Source: Mesorhizobium sp.
GTDB taxonomy: Bacteria > Pseudomonadota > Alphaproteobacteria > Rhizobiales > Rhizobiaceae
Reading direction: 5' to 3'
DNA length: 64,000 nt
Assembly (NCBI GenBank): GCA_004020365.1
Contig: SAQR01000003.1
Coordinates: 62,001-126,000 of the forward strand
The notes below the pieces were generated by a model. It worked only from the letters and a program-made list of their open reading frames with translations. It was not told the origin of the DNA and made no database searches. A program made the position numbers and the translations under genes. Numbering within the stretch: the stretch's first letter is position 1; each line of letters begins with the position of its first letter. Of the stretch, positions 27,709-36,692 are shown in pieces.

Positions 27709-29964
27709 ATGGCGTTTATCGCGACCACATCGCTCGGCCGTGCGCCGTCCCAGATTGTCGGCGCCTGGGAGGCGGGGCTGCTCGCGCTGCTGCTGTTGCT
27801 CTACCTCGGCGGCGCTTTCGTCAATCCCGCGTTCTTCGGGTCAACCGAAGCGTTCCATGCGCTGCTCCGCGACACCTCGCGCGTTGCCATCATCGCGGTC
27901 GGAATGACTTTCGTCATCGTCAACAAGGACCTCGATCTCTCGGTCGGTTCCACTTATGGCCTGATAGCCGTGGTTTTCGCCAGGCTGTTCGCGCCAGGCT
28001 TTCTCGATCTCGACATCGTCACGTCGGTGATCCTCTGCGCGCTCTTGGGCACGGTGATAGGCCTCGTCAACGGCGTGCTCGTCACCATCCTGAAAGTGCC
28101 GGCGTTCATCGCCACACTGACGATGCTTTTCATCGGCCGCGGTTTCGTGCTCGCGCTCACGCACGGCCAGGCAATCTACTATCCCGCCAAGGCTAACGAT
28201 TATCCGCTGTTCTTCCACCTTGGTGAGACGAACGTCTTCGGCTTCAACAACCAGATCGTCATCTTCGCCGTCGTCGCCGTGATCGGCGCCTATGTGCTCG
28301 CCAAGACCCGTTGGGGCTATGAGACCTTCGCAACCGGCGGCAACGAGCAGGCGGCGTCCTATGCCGGCATACCGACGAACTGGGTGCGCATACGGGCTTA
28401 CCTGATCTCCTCGCTATGCGCGACCCTTGCCGGTTTGCTGTCGGCTACCCAGGACAAGGGCGTGACGCCGCTCTACGGCGTCAGCGGCGAGCTGACCGTC
28501 ATTGCCGCCGTGATCATCGGCGGCGCCTCCATCCTCGGCGGACGCGGACGAGTCGCCGGCTCCTGCCTTGGCGCCCTACTGGTGGTGCTGCTCGACAAGG
28601 TGTTGCGCGAGGGCTGGCCGATCGCGCGCATCATCAAGATTGGCGACGAGGAAATAACCGTCAACGCGGTCTACTCGCTGCCTGTGGGCGCGGTGCCGGT
28701 CTTCCTCGGACTGCTCCTCGTCATCGCCGTGCTTATCGAGCCCTATCTCATCCGCCGCCAAGTCGCGGCGCGTTTCTGGGCATGGCTCCGCGGCAGGCCG
28801 CCACCCCCCGCCTACGAGATCGGCGGCGTCGCGATCGAGGGCGTCCAGACCAAGGGGGCGATGGCGACCGACATGGCGCTGTCGGCGGCTGGGCTCGGCA
28901 AATTTCTCGCCCGGCGCGACGCGCTCGCCATTATCCTGACGGTGGTGCTGTGGCTGACAGGTTTCGCTCTCAGGCCGGACTATTGGTGGAACCTGTCCAA
29001 CAGCTTCGCGATCCTGCTCAACTACACCGAACTGGCGCTGATCACGATCGGGCTCACCTATGTCATCGCCGCCGGCGATATCGATCTTTCCGTCGGGGCG
29101 GTGCTTGCGCTTGCCGGCAGCACCGCGGCTTATTTCCTAAAAGTCCTCGGCGCCGACCCTCTCACCGCCGTCGCGATGGGCCTGCTCGCGGGAATGGCCG
29201 CCGGTCTCGTCAACGCCATCGTCACGGTCGGATTCAAGTTGCCGGCCTTCATCGTCACGCTTGGCATGTTCTATATCGCCCGCGGCCTCGCCGCCTGGTT
29301 TGTCGCCGGCCAACAACTGACCGGCTGGCCCGAGGGCTACAACCTGCTTGGCCGCAAGGTGAACGACATTCTGCTGCACTATCGCATCGCGCTACCTGAC
29401 GGACTGCTCCGCACGGTCGCCGAGGTGGTTAGCGTTCAGACCATCTGGATGCTGCTAGTGGCCCTGGTCGCCGGTATCGTCCTCGCTTACACGCCGTTCG
29501 GGCAGAAGGTGTACGCGACGGGCGGCAACGTCCGCGCCGCCGCCTATGCCGGCATCAACACCAACCGGGTCCGCTTCGTAGCGCTCATGCTGGCCGCACT
29601 CTGCGCGACCATGGCCGGACTCATCAACGTCGCCTACTTCCGCAGCTTCAACCCGGTCGCCGGCCAGTTTCGTGAGCTCGACGCCATCGCCTCCGTGATC
29701 ATCGGCGGCGGTTCGATCTTCGGCGGCCATGGCACCATCATCGGCGCGCTCGCGGGCGCGGCTGTGATCACGCTTGTCCGGGCACTGCTGCAGCTCAATG
29801 TCCAGGGCTTCAGCATGCCGCAGCACTGGATCAACGTCTTCATCGGCGGCATCCTCATCGTCGCGGTGCTGATTGACATCTGGGTACGCCAGGCCAACAT
29901 TTTCGGACGCCTGCGGGCACGCCTCGCAAGAGGCGCACGAACACCGGAAACCACTCATGCGTGA
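27709..29964 (+). CDS. Fused double permease of a CUT2 sugar ABC transporter
   Basis: 751 residues containing two complete RbsC-type permeases in tandem. The first (residues about 15-345) has GMTFVIVNKDLDLSVGSTYG and TVIAAVIIGGASILGG. The second (about 395-735) has GLTYVIAAGDIDLSVGAVLA and IASVIIGGGSIFGGHG. A roughly 50-residue linker with RPPPPAYEIGGV joins them. Each half has the usual number of helices, so the transporter pore would be made by one polypeptide. The stop overlaps the ATPase start by 8 nt. Confidence 0.93.
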   Translation: MAFIATTSLGRAPSQIVGAWEAGLLALLLLLYLGGAFVNPAFFGSTEAFHALLRDTSRVAIIAVGMTFVIVNKDLDLSVGSTYGLIAVVFARLFAPGFLDLDIVTSVILCALLGTVIGLVNGVLVTILKVPAFIATLTMLFIGRGFVLALTHGQAIYYPAKANDYPLFFHLGETNVFGFNNQIVIFAVVAVIGAYVLAKTRWGYETFATGGNEQAASYAGIPTNWVRIRAYLISSLCATLAGLLSATQDKGVTPLYGVSGELTVIAAVIIGGASILGGRGRVAGSCLGALLVVLLDKVLREGWPIARIIKIGDEEITVNAVYSLPVGAVPVFLGLLLVIAVLIEPYLIRRQVAARFWAWLRGRPPPPAYEIGGVAIEGVQTKGAMATDMALSAAGLGKFLARRDALAIILTVVLWLTGFALRPDYWWNLSNSFAILLNYTELALITIGLTYVIAAGDIDLSVGAVLALAGSTAAYFLKVLGADPLTAVAMGLLAGMAAGLVNAIVTVGFKLPAFIVTLGMFYIARGLAAWFVAGQQLTGWPEGYNLLGRKVNDILLHYRIALPDGLLRTVAEVVSVQTIWMLLVALVAGIVLAYTPFGQKVYATGGNVRAAAYAGINTNRVRFVALMLAALCATMAGLINVAYFRSFNPVAGQFRELDAIASVIIGGGSIFGGHGTIIGALAGAAVITLVRALLQLNVQGFSMPQHWINVFIGGILIVAVLIDIWVRQANIFGRLRARLARGARTPETTHA

Positions 29965-30745
29965 CGGGACACCGCCCGAGCCAATCGTGGAAATGCGTGG
30001 CATCGAAAAGGCCTTTGGGGCAGTACAGGCGCTCCGCAACGTCGACCTCGTGCTCTATCCTGGTGAGATCCTTGGCCTGGTAGGCGACAACTCGGCCGGC
30101 AAGTCGACGCTCATGAAGATTCTGACCGGCGCCTATCAACGCGACACTGGAGAAATCTTCGTTGCCGGACAGCCGGTTCACTTCAAGAGCCCGCATGAAA
30201 GTCGCGACGCCGGCATTGAGATGATCTACCAGGATTTCGCGCTCTGCGGGAATATGGATGTCGGCCAGAACATCTTCCTTGGTCGCTGGCCGCTCAGAGG
30301 CCCCTTCGTCGATCGGCGAAAGATGTACGCGCAAGCCGACACAGTGCTGAAGCGGCTCAAGGTGGACGTGAACTCCGTCTATCAGAAGGTCGAGAGCCTG
30401 TCGGGCGGGCGCCAGCAATCCGTGGCGATCGCCCGCGCGATCTCGTTCGAGCCGCGCGTGGTGATCCTCGACGAGCCGACCGCGAATCTTTCGGTGATGG
30501 CAACCGAGCGCCTGCTCGAAACCATGCTGGAGCTGAAGAAGCAGGGTGTCGCCCAAATCATCATCTCGCACCGCCTGGTCGACATCTTCGCCGTGGGCGA
30601 CCGCGTCATGGTGCTGAAGCGCGGCGAGAACGTCGGCGACCGCTACATCAGGAGCACGGACGAGCACGAGGTCCTGGAGATTATTGTCTCTGGAACGCGC
30701 GAGCGCGCCCTTACCGCCGATGAAGCGTCGACAAGGGAGAACTGA
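29957..30745 (+). CDS. CUT2 sugar ABC transporter ATP-binding protein, single domain
   Basis: 262-residue ATPase with one nucleotide-binding domain, as in FrcA-type systems. Walker A GDNSAGKST is near residue 40, the signature ESLSGGRQQSVAIARAI near 140, Walker [14 protein letters not shown] near 160 and the switch His in IISHRLVDI. The ATG at 29957 overlaps the permease end. Two copies would be needed per transporter to serve the fused permease. Confidence 0.92.
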   Translation: MRDGTPPEPIVEMRGIEKAFGAVQALRNVDLVLYPGEILGLVGDNSAGKSTLMKILTGAYQRDTGEIFVAGQPVHFKSPHESRDAGIEMIYQDFALCGNMDVGQNIFLGRWPLRGPFVDRRKMYAQADTVLKRLKVDVNSVYQKVESLSGGRQQSVAIARAISFEPRVVILDEPTANLSVMATERLLETMLELKKQGVAQIIISHRLVDIFAVGDRVMVLKRGENVGDRYIRSTDEHEVLEIIVSGTRERALTADEASTREN

Positions 30746-31260
30746 CCGATCAGGATCGACTTCTCCAGGCGCGGCTGTCAAACGGCCCTTTCACTGCGGA
30801 TGCGCCAAATCCGGTCCATCCAGAACACAAGCTGAATAACGGCTTCCGGGAGCCGATCTTCAACCGTCGCATAGCGATCTTCTCGGAGATTCGACGAGAG
30901 TCTTCCTCGATGGAGGCGACACCGGCTTTCGCATGCCACAGGCCTGTCCGCCTCGGCGCGATTGGGACCGGACACCCTCGTTGTCCTTTGTTCGCAGACA
31001 GGAACCACCAAGGAAACCGTGCGGGCGGCCAATCACGCAAAAGACCGAGGCGCAACGACAATCGGCATGACGCTCGACCAAACATCGCCCCTCGCGCGGG
31101 CGGTCGACCACCAGTTGCCTACCAGGCCTCGTACACGACGGGCAAAGCAATCGATGCAGCCTACAGCAATGACGGCGTGCTCTACATGTTGCTCGCCGGT
31201 CTGATCGATGCTCGGGAGGATGGCGGGCTAACCGACGACCTGCTGATCAGCCTGAGCCAT
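30746..31260 (+). pseudogene. Relic of SIS-domain sugar isomerase/deglycase gene
   Basis: Broken frames together recall a SIS-domain protein of the FrlB/AgaS kind. One frame gives TLVVLCSQTGTTKETVRAAN followed by TTIGMTLDQTSPLARAVDHQ, and after a frameshift near 31120 another gives AYQASYTTGKAIDAAYSNDG and YMLLAGLIDAREDGGLTDD. A dispersed repeat (30893-30961) interrupts the upstream part. No intact reading frame remains. The position directly after a sugar importer suggests it once processed the imported compound. Confidence 0.6.
30893..30961. repeat. Dispersed repeat, copy 1
   Basis: A 69-bp stretch nearly identical to 48009-48076; both contain GCATGCCACAGGCCTGTCCG and end in CCTCGGCGCGA. 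Copy 1 lies within the SIS-gene relic, copy 2 just beyond the 3' end of the berberine-bridge-type oxidoreductase gene. Its nature is unknown; it has no coding potential of its own that I can see. Confidence 0.75.
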
Positions 31261-31269
31261 CTTCAACCG

Positions 31270-31717
31270 GCCATCGAGCGCCCATCGAGCAAATGCCGAC
31301 CGGTTCCGGGCCTTTGCACCCCGTTTCGCGCCTCGAAGGACCATCTACACGCCGCGCGCGGCGGTGCGCCCGACGCCGGATGGCGCACTTGTTTTGGATT
31401 CAGCATGGTCGGAGAAAGAAGTCGTGGTCAATTCGGACAACACCTACACCGTGTACGACAAGACCGTCAAAGGACTGCTCGACGAAGCTAGTGCCGTGCT
31501 CGACGGCAATCCGCGGCTCCAACTCGCTAGCTACGCCGTTGGCCCGAAGCCTATCCCCGGCGATGGCGAGCCGGTGCCTGGCTCTGTTCTTCACGTCGCC
31601 TTTAGCCACAGCGGCGCCACGCTTGGACTGATCGTCGGCGAATTGCTGGCCAAAGAAATCCACTCCGGCATTCCGCACCCCATGCTTGCAACCTTCCGCG
31701 CCAATCGTTTCGGCTGA
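31270..31717 (+). pseudogene. Relic of DAO-type FAD-dependent oxidoreductase gene
   Basis: The C-terminus of a D-amino-acid-dehydrogenase-like flavoprotein survives. After shifted pieces (GPLHPVSR, then RPTPDGALVLDSAWSEKEVV) one frame runs to the stop with AFSHSGATLGLIVGELLAKE and IPHPMLATFRANRF, the usual end of DadA/glycine-oxidase proteins. The FAD-binding N-terminus is absent. With the SIS relic and the transporter it suggests a lost amine or Amadori-compound pathway. Confidence 0.65.
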
Positions 31718-31789
31718 AAGCGCAATCGGGGCGGAGGTCGAACCTGTCCAGATGATCCGCGGGCCTGGCGAATCGCCGGTAAGAATCGG

Positions 31790-31818
31790 TTGATCCGCGC
31801 ACTCGCCTAGGATAACAT
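31790..31818 (+). promoter_or_regulatory. Candidate sigma-70 promoter of the asb operon
   Basis: TTGATC (31790-31795) and TAACAT (31813-31818) with a 17-nt spacer lie about 130 nt upstream of asbA. It is the best housekeeping-type match in 31718-31945. No perfect iron box was found in this interval, so how iron controls synthesis is not evident. Confidence 0.35.
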
Positions 31819-31945
31819 GACAATCGTAGTTTAGTTTTAGCCGCGGCCGCAGCAAGGCTGGCCCTTCACGCGCGGCGCCATCAAAACCTTTGAAACTCAG
31901 CACAGAGCGCCTGCCGGCGTCTGTGCGACATGGCGTCCGCAACGA

Positions 31946-33715
31946 ATGATCGACAAGAATCAGATTGCAGCAGAACAGGCAATTTTTCGAGCCTTCGCAA
32001 ACAGCTATCTGCGAGAGCTGAATTCCGGGAACCCCGTGTTCCACCGCATTGGAGAACGGAACTTCGATTGCGTGGAGATTTCCTTGCCGCCGCGGCATGC
32101 CGTGCTGCGCATCGAAATGAAATCCCGATCGCTTTGCGGAATGCACCTGTTTGGACAGATCTGGATGCGTCAGGATGCCGGTCCGAACTGGCACGAAATA
32201 GAACCGATCCTGGCCGTGCATCTGCTTGTGCTGGCAGCCAGAGAAGCCGGATCGGCCACGCACCGACAAGCCGATGTCGAGCTCCTCGAACGGATTCTTC
32301 AGAGCTGTCAGGCGACGAAGCGTTACCTCGACGCCGCCGATCGGGCGCCGCCATCGGTCGGCTTTATAGCCGCGGAACAATCCCTGTATTTCGGACATCC
32401 GCTGCATCCGACGCCCAAGAGCCTGCAGGGCATGTCGAACTGGCAGCAGGACGTCTATGCCCCCGAATTGCGCGGCGATTTCCAGCTGGCCTATTTCGCC
32501 GCCGCCGCCCACCTCGTCCGCGAAGATTCCGCCGGCATCGCGGTGACCTCGATCGTCAGCTTGCTGCTCGGGAATGACGCCGGCAAGGTTGCCGCGGGTA
32601 ACGGCGAGATGCTCCTGCCCATGCATCCGCTTCAGGCGCAAGCATTGATGCTCGACCCGGCGGTGCGCGCGCTCATCGATTCACGGCAGATCCGGTATCT
32701 CGGTCCGGCAGGGCCGGTGTTCACGGCGACGTCTTCGGTGCGCACGGTTTACAGCGATGATGCCGCCTGGATGCCGAAATTCTCGCTGCCCGTCCGCATC
32801 ACCAACTCCAAGCGCGTCAACAGGCGGCACGAGCTGGAGGCAGGCGTTGCGGTGGCGCGCCTGTTCGAACGCGCCGGGATCGACAAGTTCGAGCCGCGCC
32901 TCGGCTTTCTCCATGACAGCGCATACGTAACGCTGGATTTTTCCGGACAGGCCGAGAGCGGTTTCGAAGTCATCTTCCGCGAAAATCCGTTCCGGGGCCG
33001 CGCCGACGATCCCGTGATCACCGTTTCGGCACTGACGGCCGAACCACGTCCCGGGCACAGCTCATTGTTCGAAACCATCGTCCGGCGCGTCGCGCAGGAT
33101 CAGGATATCTCGGTGCGGCAGGCGTGCCGTCGCTGGTTCGAATGCTATCTCGACTGTGCGCTCGATCCGCTGGTCAAACTCTACGACCGGTTCGGCGTCG
33201 CGCTGGAAGCGCATCAGCAGAACAGCTTGCTTGACCTGTCCCAGCAGGGGCTGCCCAGCCGATATTTTTATCGCGACAGCCAGGGATTCTACCTCTCGAA
33301 CAATTTCAGGGCCCGGTGGTATGGCCTGGTCCCTGAGGTTGTCCAGATCCGCAGTCTTTTCTTCGACGACCGCGACATTCGCGAGCGGCTTTCCTACTAT
33401 CTCATCGTCAACCAGATCTTCTCGGTCATCGCGCGTGCCGGGCATGACGGCCTGGCAAGCGAGGCCGAACTGCTCGCCATCCTGCGTGCGAGGCTCAAGA
33501 AGCTGGCGCAAGAGCTTACTGGCGCAGGCGGGGAATTCGCGACCAGCCTGCTCGACAAGCCGCACATCACCGCAAAGGCCAACCTGGCAATCCGGCTCGG
33601 GGATGTCGACGAACTGGCCGAGGGCGGCAGCGCCATCTACACGCATTTTCCCAATCCACTGAGCCGTGTCGGGCTGTTTGTGGCCGCGGAGCAGGCACAT
33701 GCCATTGCCTCTTGA
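31946..33715 (+). CDS. asbA: Petrobactin-type NIS siderophore synthetase AsbA
   Basis: 589-residue IucA/IucC-family synthetase that adenylates citrate and couples it to an amine such as spermidine. The nucleotide/citrate motif GHPLHPTPKSLQG is at about residues 150-162, MHPLQAQ near 230, the ATSSVRTVY and KFSLPVRITNSKRVN region near 265-295, FEVIFRENPF near 340 and VALEAHQQNS near 420. These match AsbA of Bacillus anthracis as I recall it, more than aerobactin enzymes. The start has a weak ribosome binding site. It overlaps asbB by 17 nt and opens a co-linear five-gene operon. Confidence 0.9.
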   Translation: MIDKNQIAAEQAIFRAFANSYLRELNSGNPVFHRIGERNFDCVEISLPPRHAVLRIEMKSRSLCGMHLFGQIWMRQDAGPNWHEIEPILAVHLLVLAAREAGSATHRQADVELLERILQSCQATKRYLDAADRAPPSVGFIAAEQSLYFGHPLHPTPKSLQGMSNWQQDVYAPELRGDFQLAYFAAAAHLVREDSAGIAVTSIVSLLLGNDAGKVAAGNGEMLLPMHPLQAQALMLDPAVRALIDSRQIRYLGPAGPVFTATSSVRTVYSDDAAWMPKFSLPVRITNSKRVNRRHELEAGVAVARLFERAGIDKFEPRLGFLHDSAYVTLDFSGQAESGFEVIFRENPFRGRADDPVITVSALTAEPRPGHSSLFETIVRRVAQDQDISVRQACRRWFECYLDCALDPLVKLYDRFGVALEAHQQNSLLDLSQQGLPSRYFYRDSQGFYLSNNFRARWYGLVPEVVQIRSLFFDDRDIRERLSYYLIVNQIFSVIARAGHDGLASEAELLAILRARLKKLAQELTGAGGEFATSLLDKPHITAKANLAIRLGDVDELAEGGSAIYTHFPNPLSRVGLFVAAEQAHAIAS

Positions 33716-35408
33716 TCTCCACGGCATCCCCGAGTTGCGTGTGATGCGCCAGCTCGCGGAAGCCCTGGTCTATGAGGGCCTGGTCGATTGCGCGGTGTCG
33801 CACGGCAACGGGAAAGCCCGATTCGAATGGCGCTGCGGCGGCGCCTCGATACGCTGCGAGGGATCGACCGGCGCCTTCGGCCGGGTCAGGGTTGTCGCCG
33901 AAACGATCGAGCGGGGCTGCGACGACCAATGGCGCCCGGCGACGCTCGGCGATCTGCTTGCGAGCATGGACACCTGCCCCGAACGGCGTGCACAACTCAC
34001 ATCCGAACTGGATCGCACGCTCGATTTCAGCGCCTGGAACAAGCGCAATCTCCAGCCCAGACCGCGCCGCGACCTGCCATTTGCGCAACTCGACAGCGCG
34101 ATCGATGAGGGTCATCCCTATCATCCGTGCTTCAAGGCGCGCACCGGCTTCGACTACGCCGACCACGCGGCGTACGGCCCGGAAGCAGGCAACGCCTTCC
34201 AACTGGCCTGGCTGGCGGTCGCGCCCGAACGTCTGCACTCGGCGTTACCCACGGACGAGCAGGCTTTCTGGATGCACGAACTCGGCGCCGAAACCTGTGC
34301 GCTGCTGAATGAGCGCCGTGCCCGGCTCGGCGACAATGCAAGGCGGTTCGGCCTGATGCCGCTGCATCCCTGGCAATGGAAAGCGTTACAGGGTTCCGAG
34401 CTGTCGCGCTGGCTGGCGGAGGGCTCCGCCGGATTCCTCGGCGAGGCCGGCGATCGCTACACCGCCAGCCAATCCGTGCGGACGCTTTTCAATCGCGATC
34501 ACCCGCGACGCGCCAATCTCAAACTGTCGATGAATCTCGTCAACTCGTCGGCCAGGCGCATCATCGAACCGCATTCGGTGTGCAGCGCGCCGGCGATCAG
34601 CCGATGGCTGAAGGACATTGTCGCCAGCGATCCGCTGTTCGAGGCGCGCTATCCGCTCACCATCCTCGGCGAATATGCCGGCACGATCGCAGATCGGGAA
34701 GGACCGCTGGCAGGACAGATCGCCGCGATTTGGCGGGAGGACGTTACCAGCAGCCTTCAGTCCGGCGAAACCGCGGTGCCGCTCAACGCGCTGATGGCCT
34801 TGGAGAGTGACGGCCGGCCGTTCGTCGCGGACTGGATCGAGCAGTACGGGCTGGAGGCTTGGCTCGACAGGCTTGTGGCTACGGTGGTGATGTCGGTGTT
34901 TCACCTGCTCGTCGGCCATGGCATCGCGACGGAAGCGCATGGCCAGAACTTGATCCTGATCCATCGCGATGGCTGGCCAGTGAGGCTGGCGATGCGCGAC
35001 TTCCACGACAGCGTCGAATATGTGCCGGGCTTCCTGCGTGATCCCTCGACTGTTCCCGACTTCCTCGCCTTGAACCCCGCCTATCGTAACGCCGCGCCCA
35101 ACCAGTATTATTGGATGGAGAGCGCCGATTTGCTCGGCGAGCTCTGCGTGGACGCGTTGTTCGTCTACAACCTCGCCGAGATCTCGCATCTGCTGCGGCA
35201 TTGTTACGGTCTCGACGAAGACAGCTTCTGGTCAGGCGTCGGCAGGCGGCTGCGGGACCATTGCCGGCAGTTCGGACTGACACACCGGCAAGCCGCGCTC
35301 GGTCTTTTCCAGCCACGCATCCGCACGGAATCGCTGCTGCGACGCAAGCTCGCGCCACCGGGCGCCGAATGCGCCCACGAAATCCCAAACAGCCTTGCAG
35401 TCGCTTAA
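33699..35408 (+). CDS. asbB: Petrobactin-type NIS siderophore synthetase AsbB
   Basis: 569-residue second IucA/IucC synthetase, which in petrobactin assembly adds the second polyamine arm to citrate. DEGHPYHPCFKARTGF (about 137-151) is the phosphate-binding motif; GLMPLHPWQW, TASQSVRTLFN with LKLSMNLVNSSARRI, and HGIATEAHGQNLILIH with MRDFHD follow in family order. The ATG at 33699 lies in the last codons of asbA with GGAG upstream, so translation is coupled. About 25-30% divergence from AsbA is usual for the pair; here only motif agreement is claimed. Confidence 0.9.
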   Translation: MPLPLDLHGIPELRVMRQLAEALVYEGLVDCAVSHGNGKARFEWRCGGASIRCEGSTGAFGRVRVVAETIERGCDDQWRPATLGDLLASMDTCPERRAQLTSELDRTLDFSAWNKRNLQPRPRRDLPFAQLDSAIDEGHPYHPCFKARTGFDYADHAAYGPEAGNAFQLAWLAVAPERLHSALPTDEQAFWMHELGAETCALLNERRARLGDNARRFGLMPLHPWQWKALQGSELSRWLAEGSAGFLGEAGDRYTASQSVRTLFNRDHPRRANLKLSMNLVNSSARRIIEPHSVCSAPAISRWLKDIVASDPLFEARYPLTILGEYAGTIADREGPLAGQIAAIWREDVTSSLQSGETAVPLNALMALESDGRPFVADWIEQYGLEAWLDRLVATVVMSVFHLLVGHGIATEAHGQNLILIHRDGWPVRLAMRDFHDSVEYVPGFLRDPSTVPDFLALNPAYRNAAPNQYYWMESADLLGELCVDALFVYNLAEISHLLRHCYGLDEDSFWSGVGRRLRDHCRQFGLTHRQAALGLFQPRIRTESLLRRKLAPPGAECAHEIPNSLAVA

Positions 35409-35420
35409 GGAGACAGAAAA

Positions 35421-36692
35421 ATGATCACCATCAACGACACGGTCTTTGATCAAACCTATTTCCGCGACGCGGCGGACCGCATTGCGGCTGCGGCGCAACT
35501 CGACAAGCGTGCAGGCGACCGTTTTGCGGTCTGTTTCTCCGAGGCGCAGGATTGGCTGGCGTTCTTCTTTGCCGCGCGCGCGGCCGGCGCCAGCGTGCTG
35601 CCGCTGCATCCCTCGACGCCATATGCCGCGGCGCGCCGGCAGGCGGAGACGGCGAAGTGCAACTGGCTTTTCTACAACCGGCTGGACGGCGAGCCGATCT
35701 GCGAAGAGCGCACCGGCGAAGCTGGACAGCTGTTGCAGATGAGCTCTGGCACCACCGGCGAGCCGAAATGCATCGCGCGCGCCTGGAGCGACATAGACGA
35801 CGAGATCGAGAGCTACACCTCGGTGTTTGTCGAGCCACAGGACATGATCCCGTTGATTGCCGGCCCAACCACCCATTCCTACGGCTTGATCTGCGGCGTA
35901 ATGGTGGCGCTGAAGCGCGGCCAGTCGCCCGCCATACTGGACACCGGGAACCCCAGATTCCTGATGCGCAAGCTGCGCGAAACGGAGCGCCCCTACCTGA
36001 TCTCGTCGCCGGCCATCCTTCACACGCTCGCCAGGCTCTTGCCGGCCGGCGAGCAGATCCACGCAACGATGACGTCCGGCACCCTCTTGCCCGACCCCTG
36101 GTTCGGGCAGATCAGGGCCAAATCAAAATACATGTTCCAACAGTACGGCTGTTCGGAAGCCGGCTGCATCGCGATCAACCCGGATGTGCAAGCGGCCAAT
36201 GAAGTCGGCCATGTGCTGCCGCGCTTTGCGTTGCGCGACGCCGGCACGGCCAGTGAGCCGAAGGAAATTGCCGTCGAGCGCAAAGGCGTGGCGGTCGAGA
36301 CGCGCGACCTCGGTTATCGCCGCGACGACGGCATGCTGGTCTTCCTGTCGCGCCTCGACGACCTGATCAACGTCTCGGGCCTCAACGTCTATCCGAAGGA
36401 AGTCGAGGACGTGGTCATGACGTTCGGCGGGATTGGCGACGCGGTCGTGTTCCGCAAGCAGGATGCATTCGCGGGCGAGCGCGTCGCGCTTTTGTTCAGC
36501 GCCGAAACTGCGGTCGACCGGACGCCGCTTCGGCAATGGTGTGCCGAGCGGCTTGCGGCACACCAGATGCCAACCGAGATCGTTCAGGTGGAGCGGATCC
36601 CGCGCCAGGCAAACGGCAAGATCAGCCGGCGCGACGTGGCTGTGCGCTACGGTCTTGGCGAATTCGCGCCGGTACGGACGGAGGCAGCCTGA
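35421..36692 (+). CDS. asbC: Petrobactin-type aryl-AMP ligase AsbC
   Basis: 423-residue adenylating enzyme that would activate 3,4-dihydroxybenzoate and load it on the AsbD carrier. The ANL-family P-loop LLQMSSGTTGEPK is near residue 105-117, the ATP-binding region MFQQYGCSEAGC near 240, the hinge LDDLINVSGLNVYPKEVE near 315 and the catalytic Lys in RQANGKISRRD near 400. AAGGAG precedes the ATG. It is about the length of known AsbC and shorter than full ANL ligases. It sits between asbB and the carrier gene. Confidence 0.88.
   Translation: MITINDTVFDQTYFRDAADRIAAAAQLDKRAGDRFAVCFSEAQDWLAFFFAARAAGASVLPLHPSTPYAAARRQAETAKCNWLFYNRLDGEPICEERTGEAGQLLQMSSGTTGEPKCIARAWSDIDDEIESYTSVFVEPQDMIPLIAGPTTHSYGLICGVMVALKRGQSPAILDTGNPRFLMRKLRETERPYLISSPAILHTLARLLPAGEQIHATMTSGTLLPDPWFGQIRAKSKYMFQQYGCSEAGCIAINPDVQAANEVGHVLPRFALRDAGTASEPKEIAVERKGVAVETRDLGYRRDDGMLVFLSRLDDLINVSGLNVYPKEVEDVVMTFGGIGDAVVFRKQDAFAGERVALLFSAETAVDRTPLRQWCAERLAAHQMPTEIVQVERIPRQANGKISRRDVAVRYGLGEFAPVRTEAA

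Noticed and set aside
31946-35408. Aerobactin (iucA/iucC) or rhizobactin synthesis genes
   Set aside because: No lysine/diaminopropane hydroxylase or acetylase is present; instead AsbC, carrier/AsbE and AsbF follow directly.
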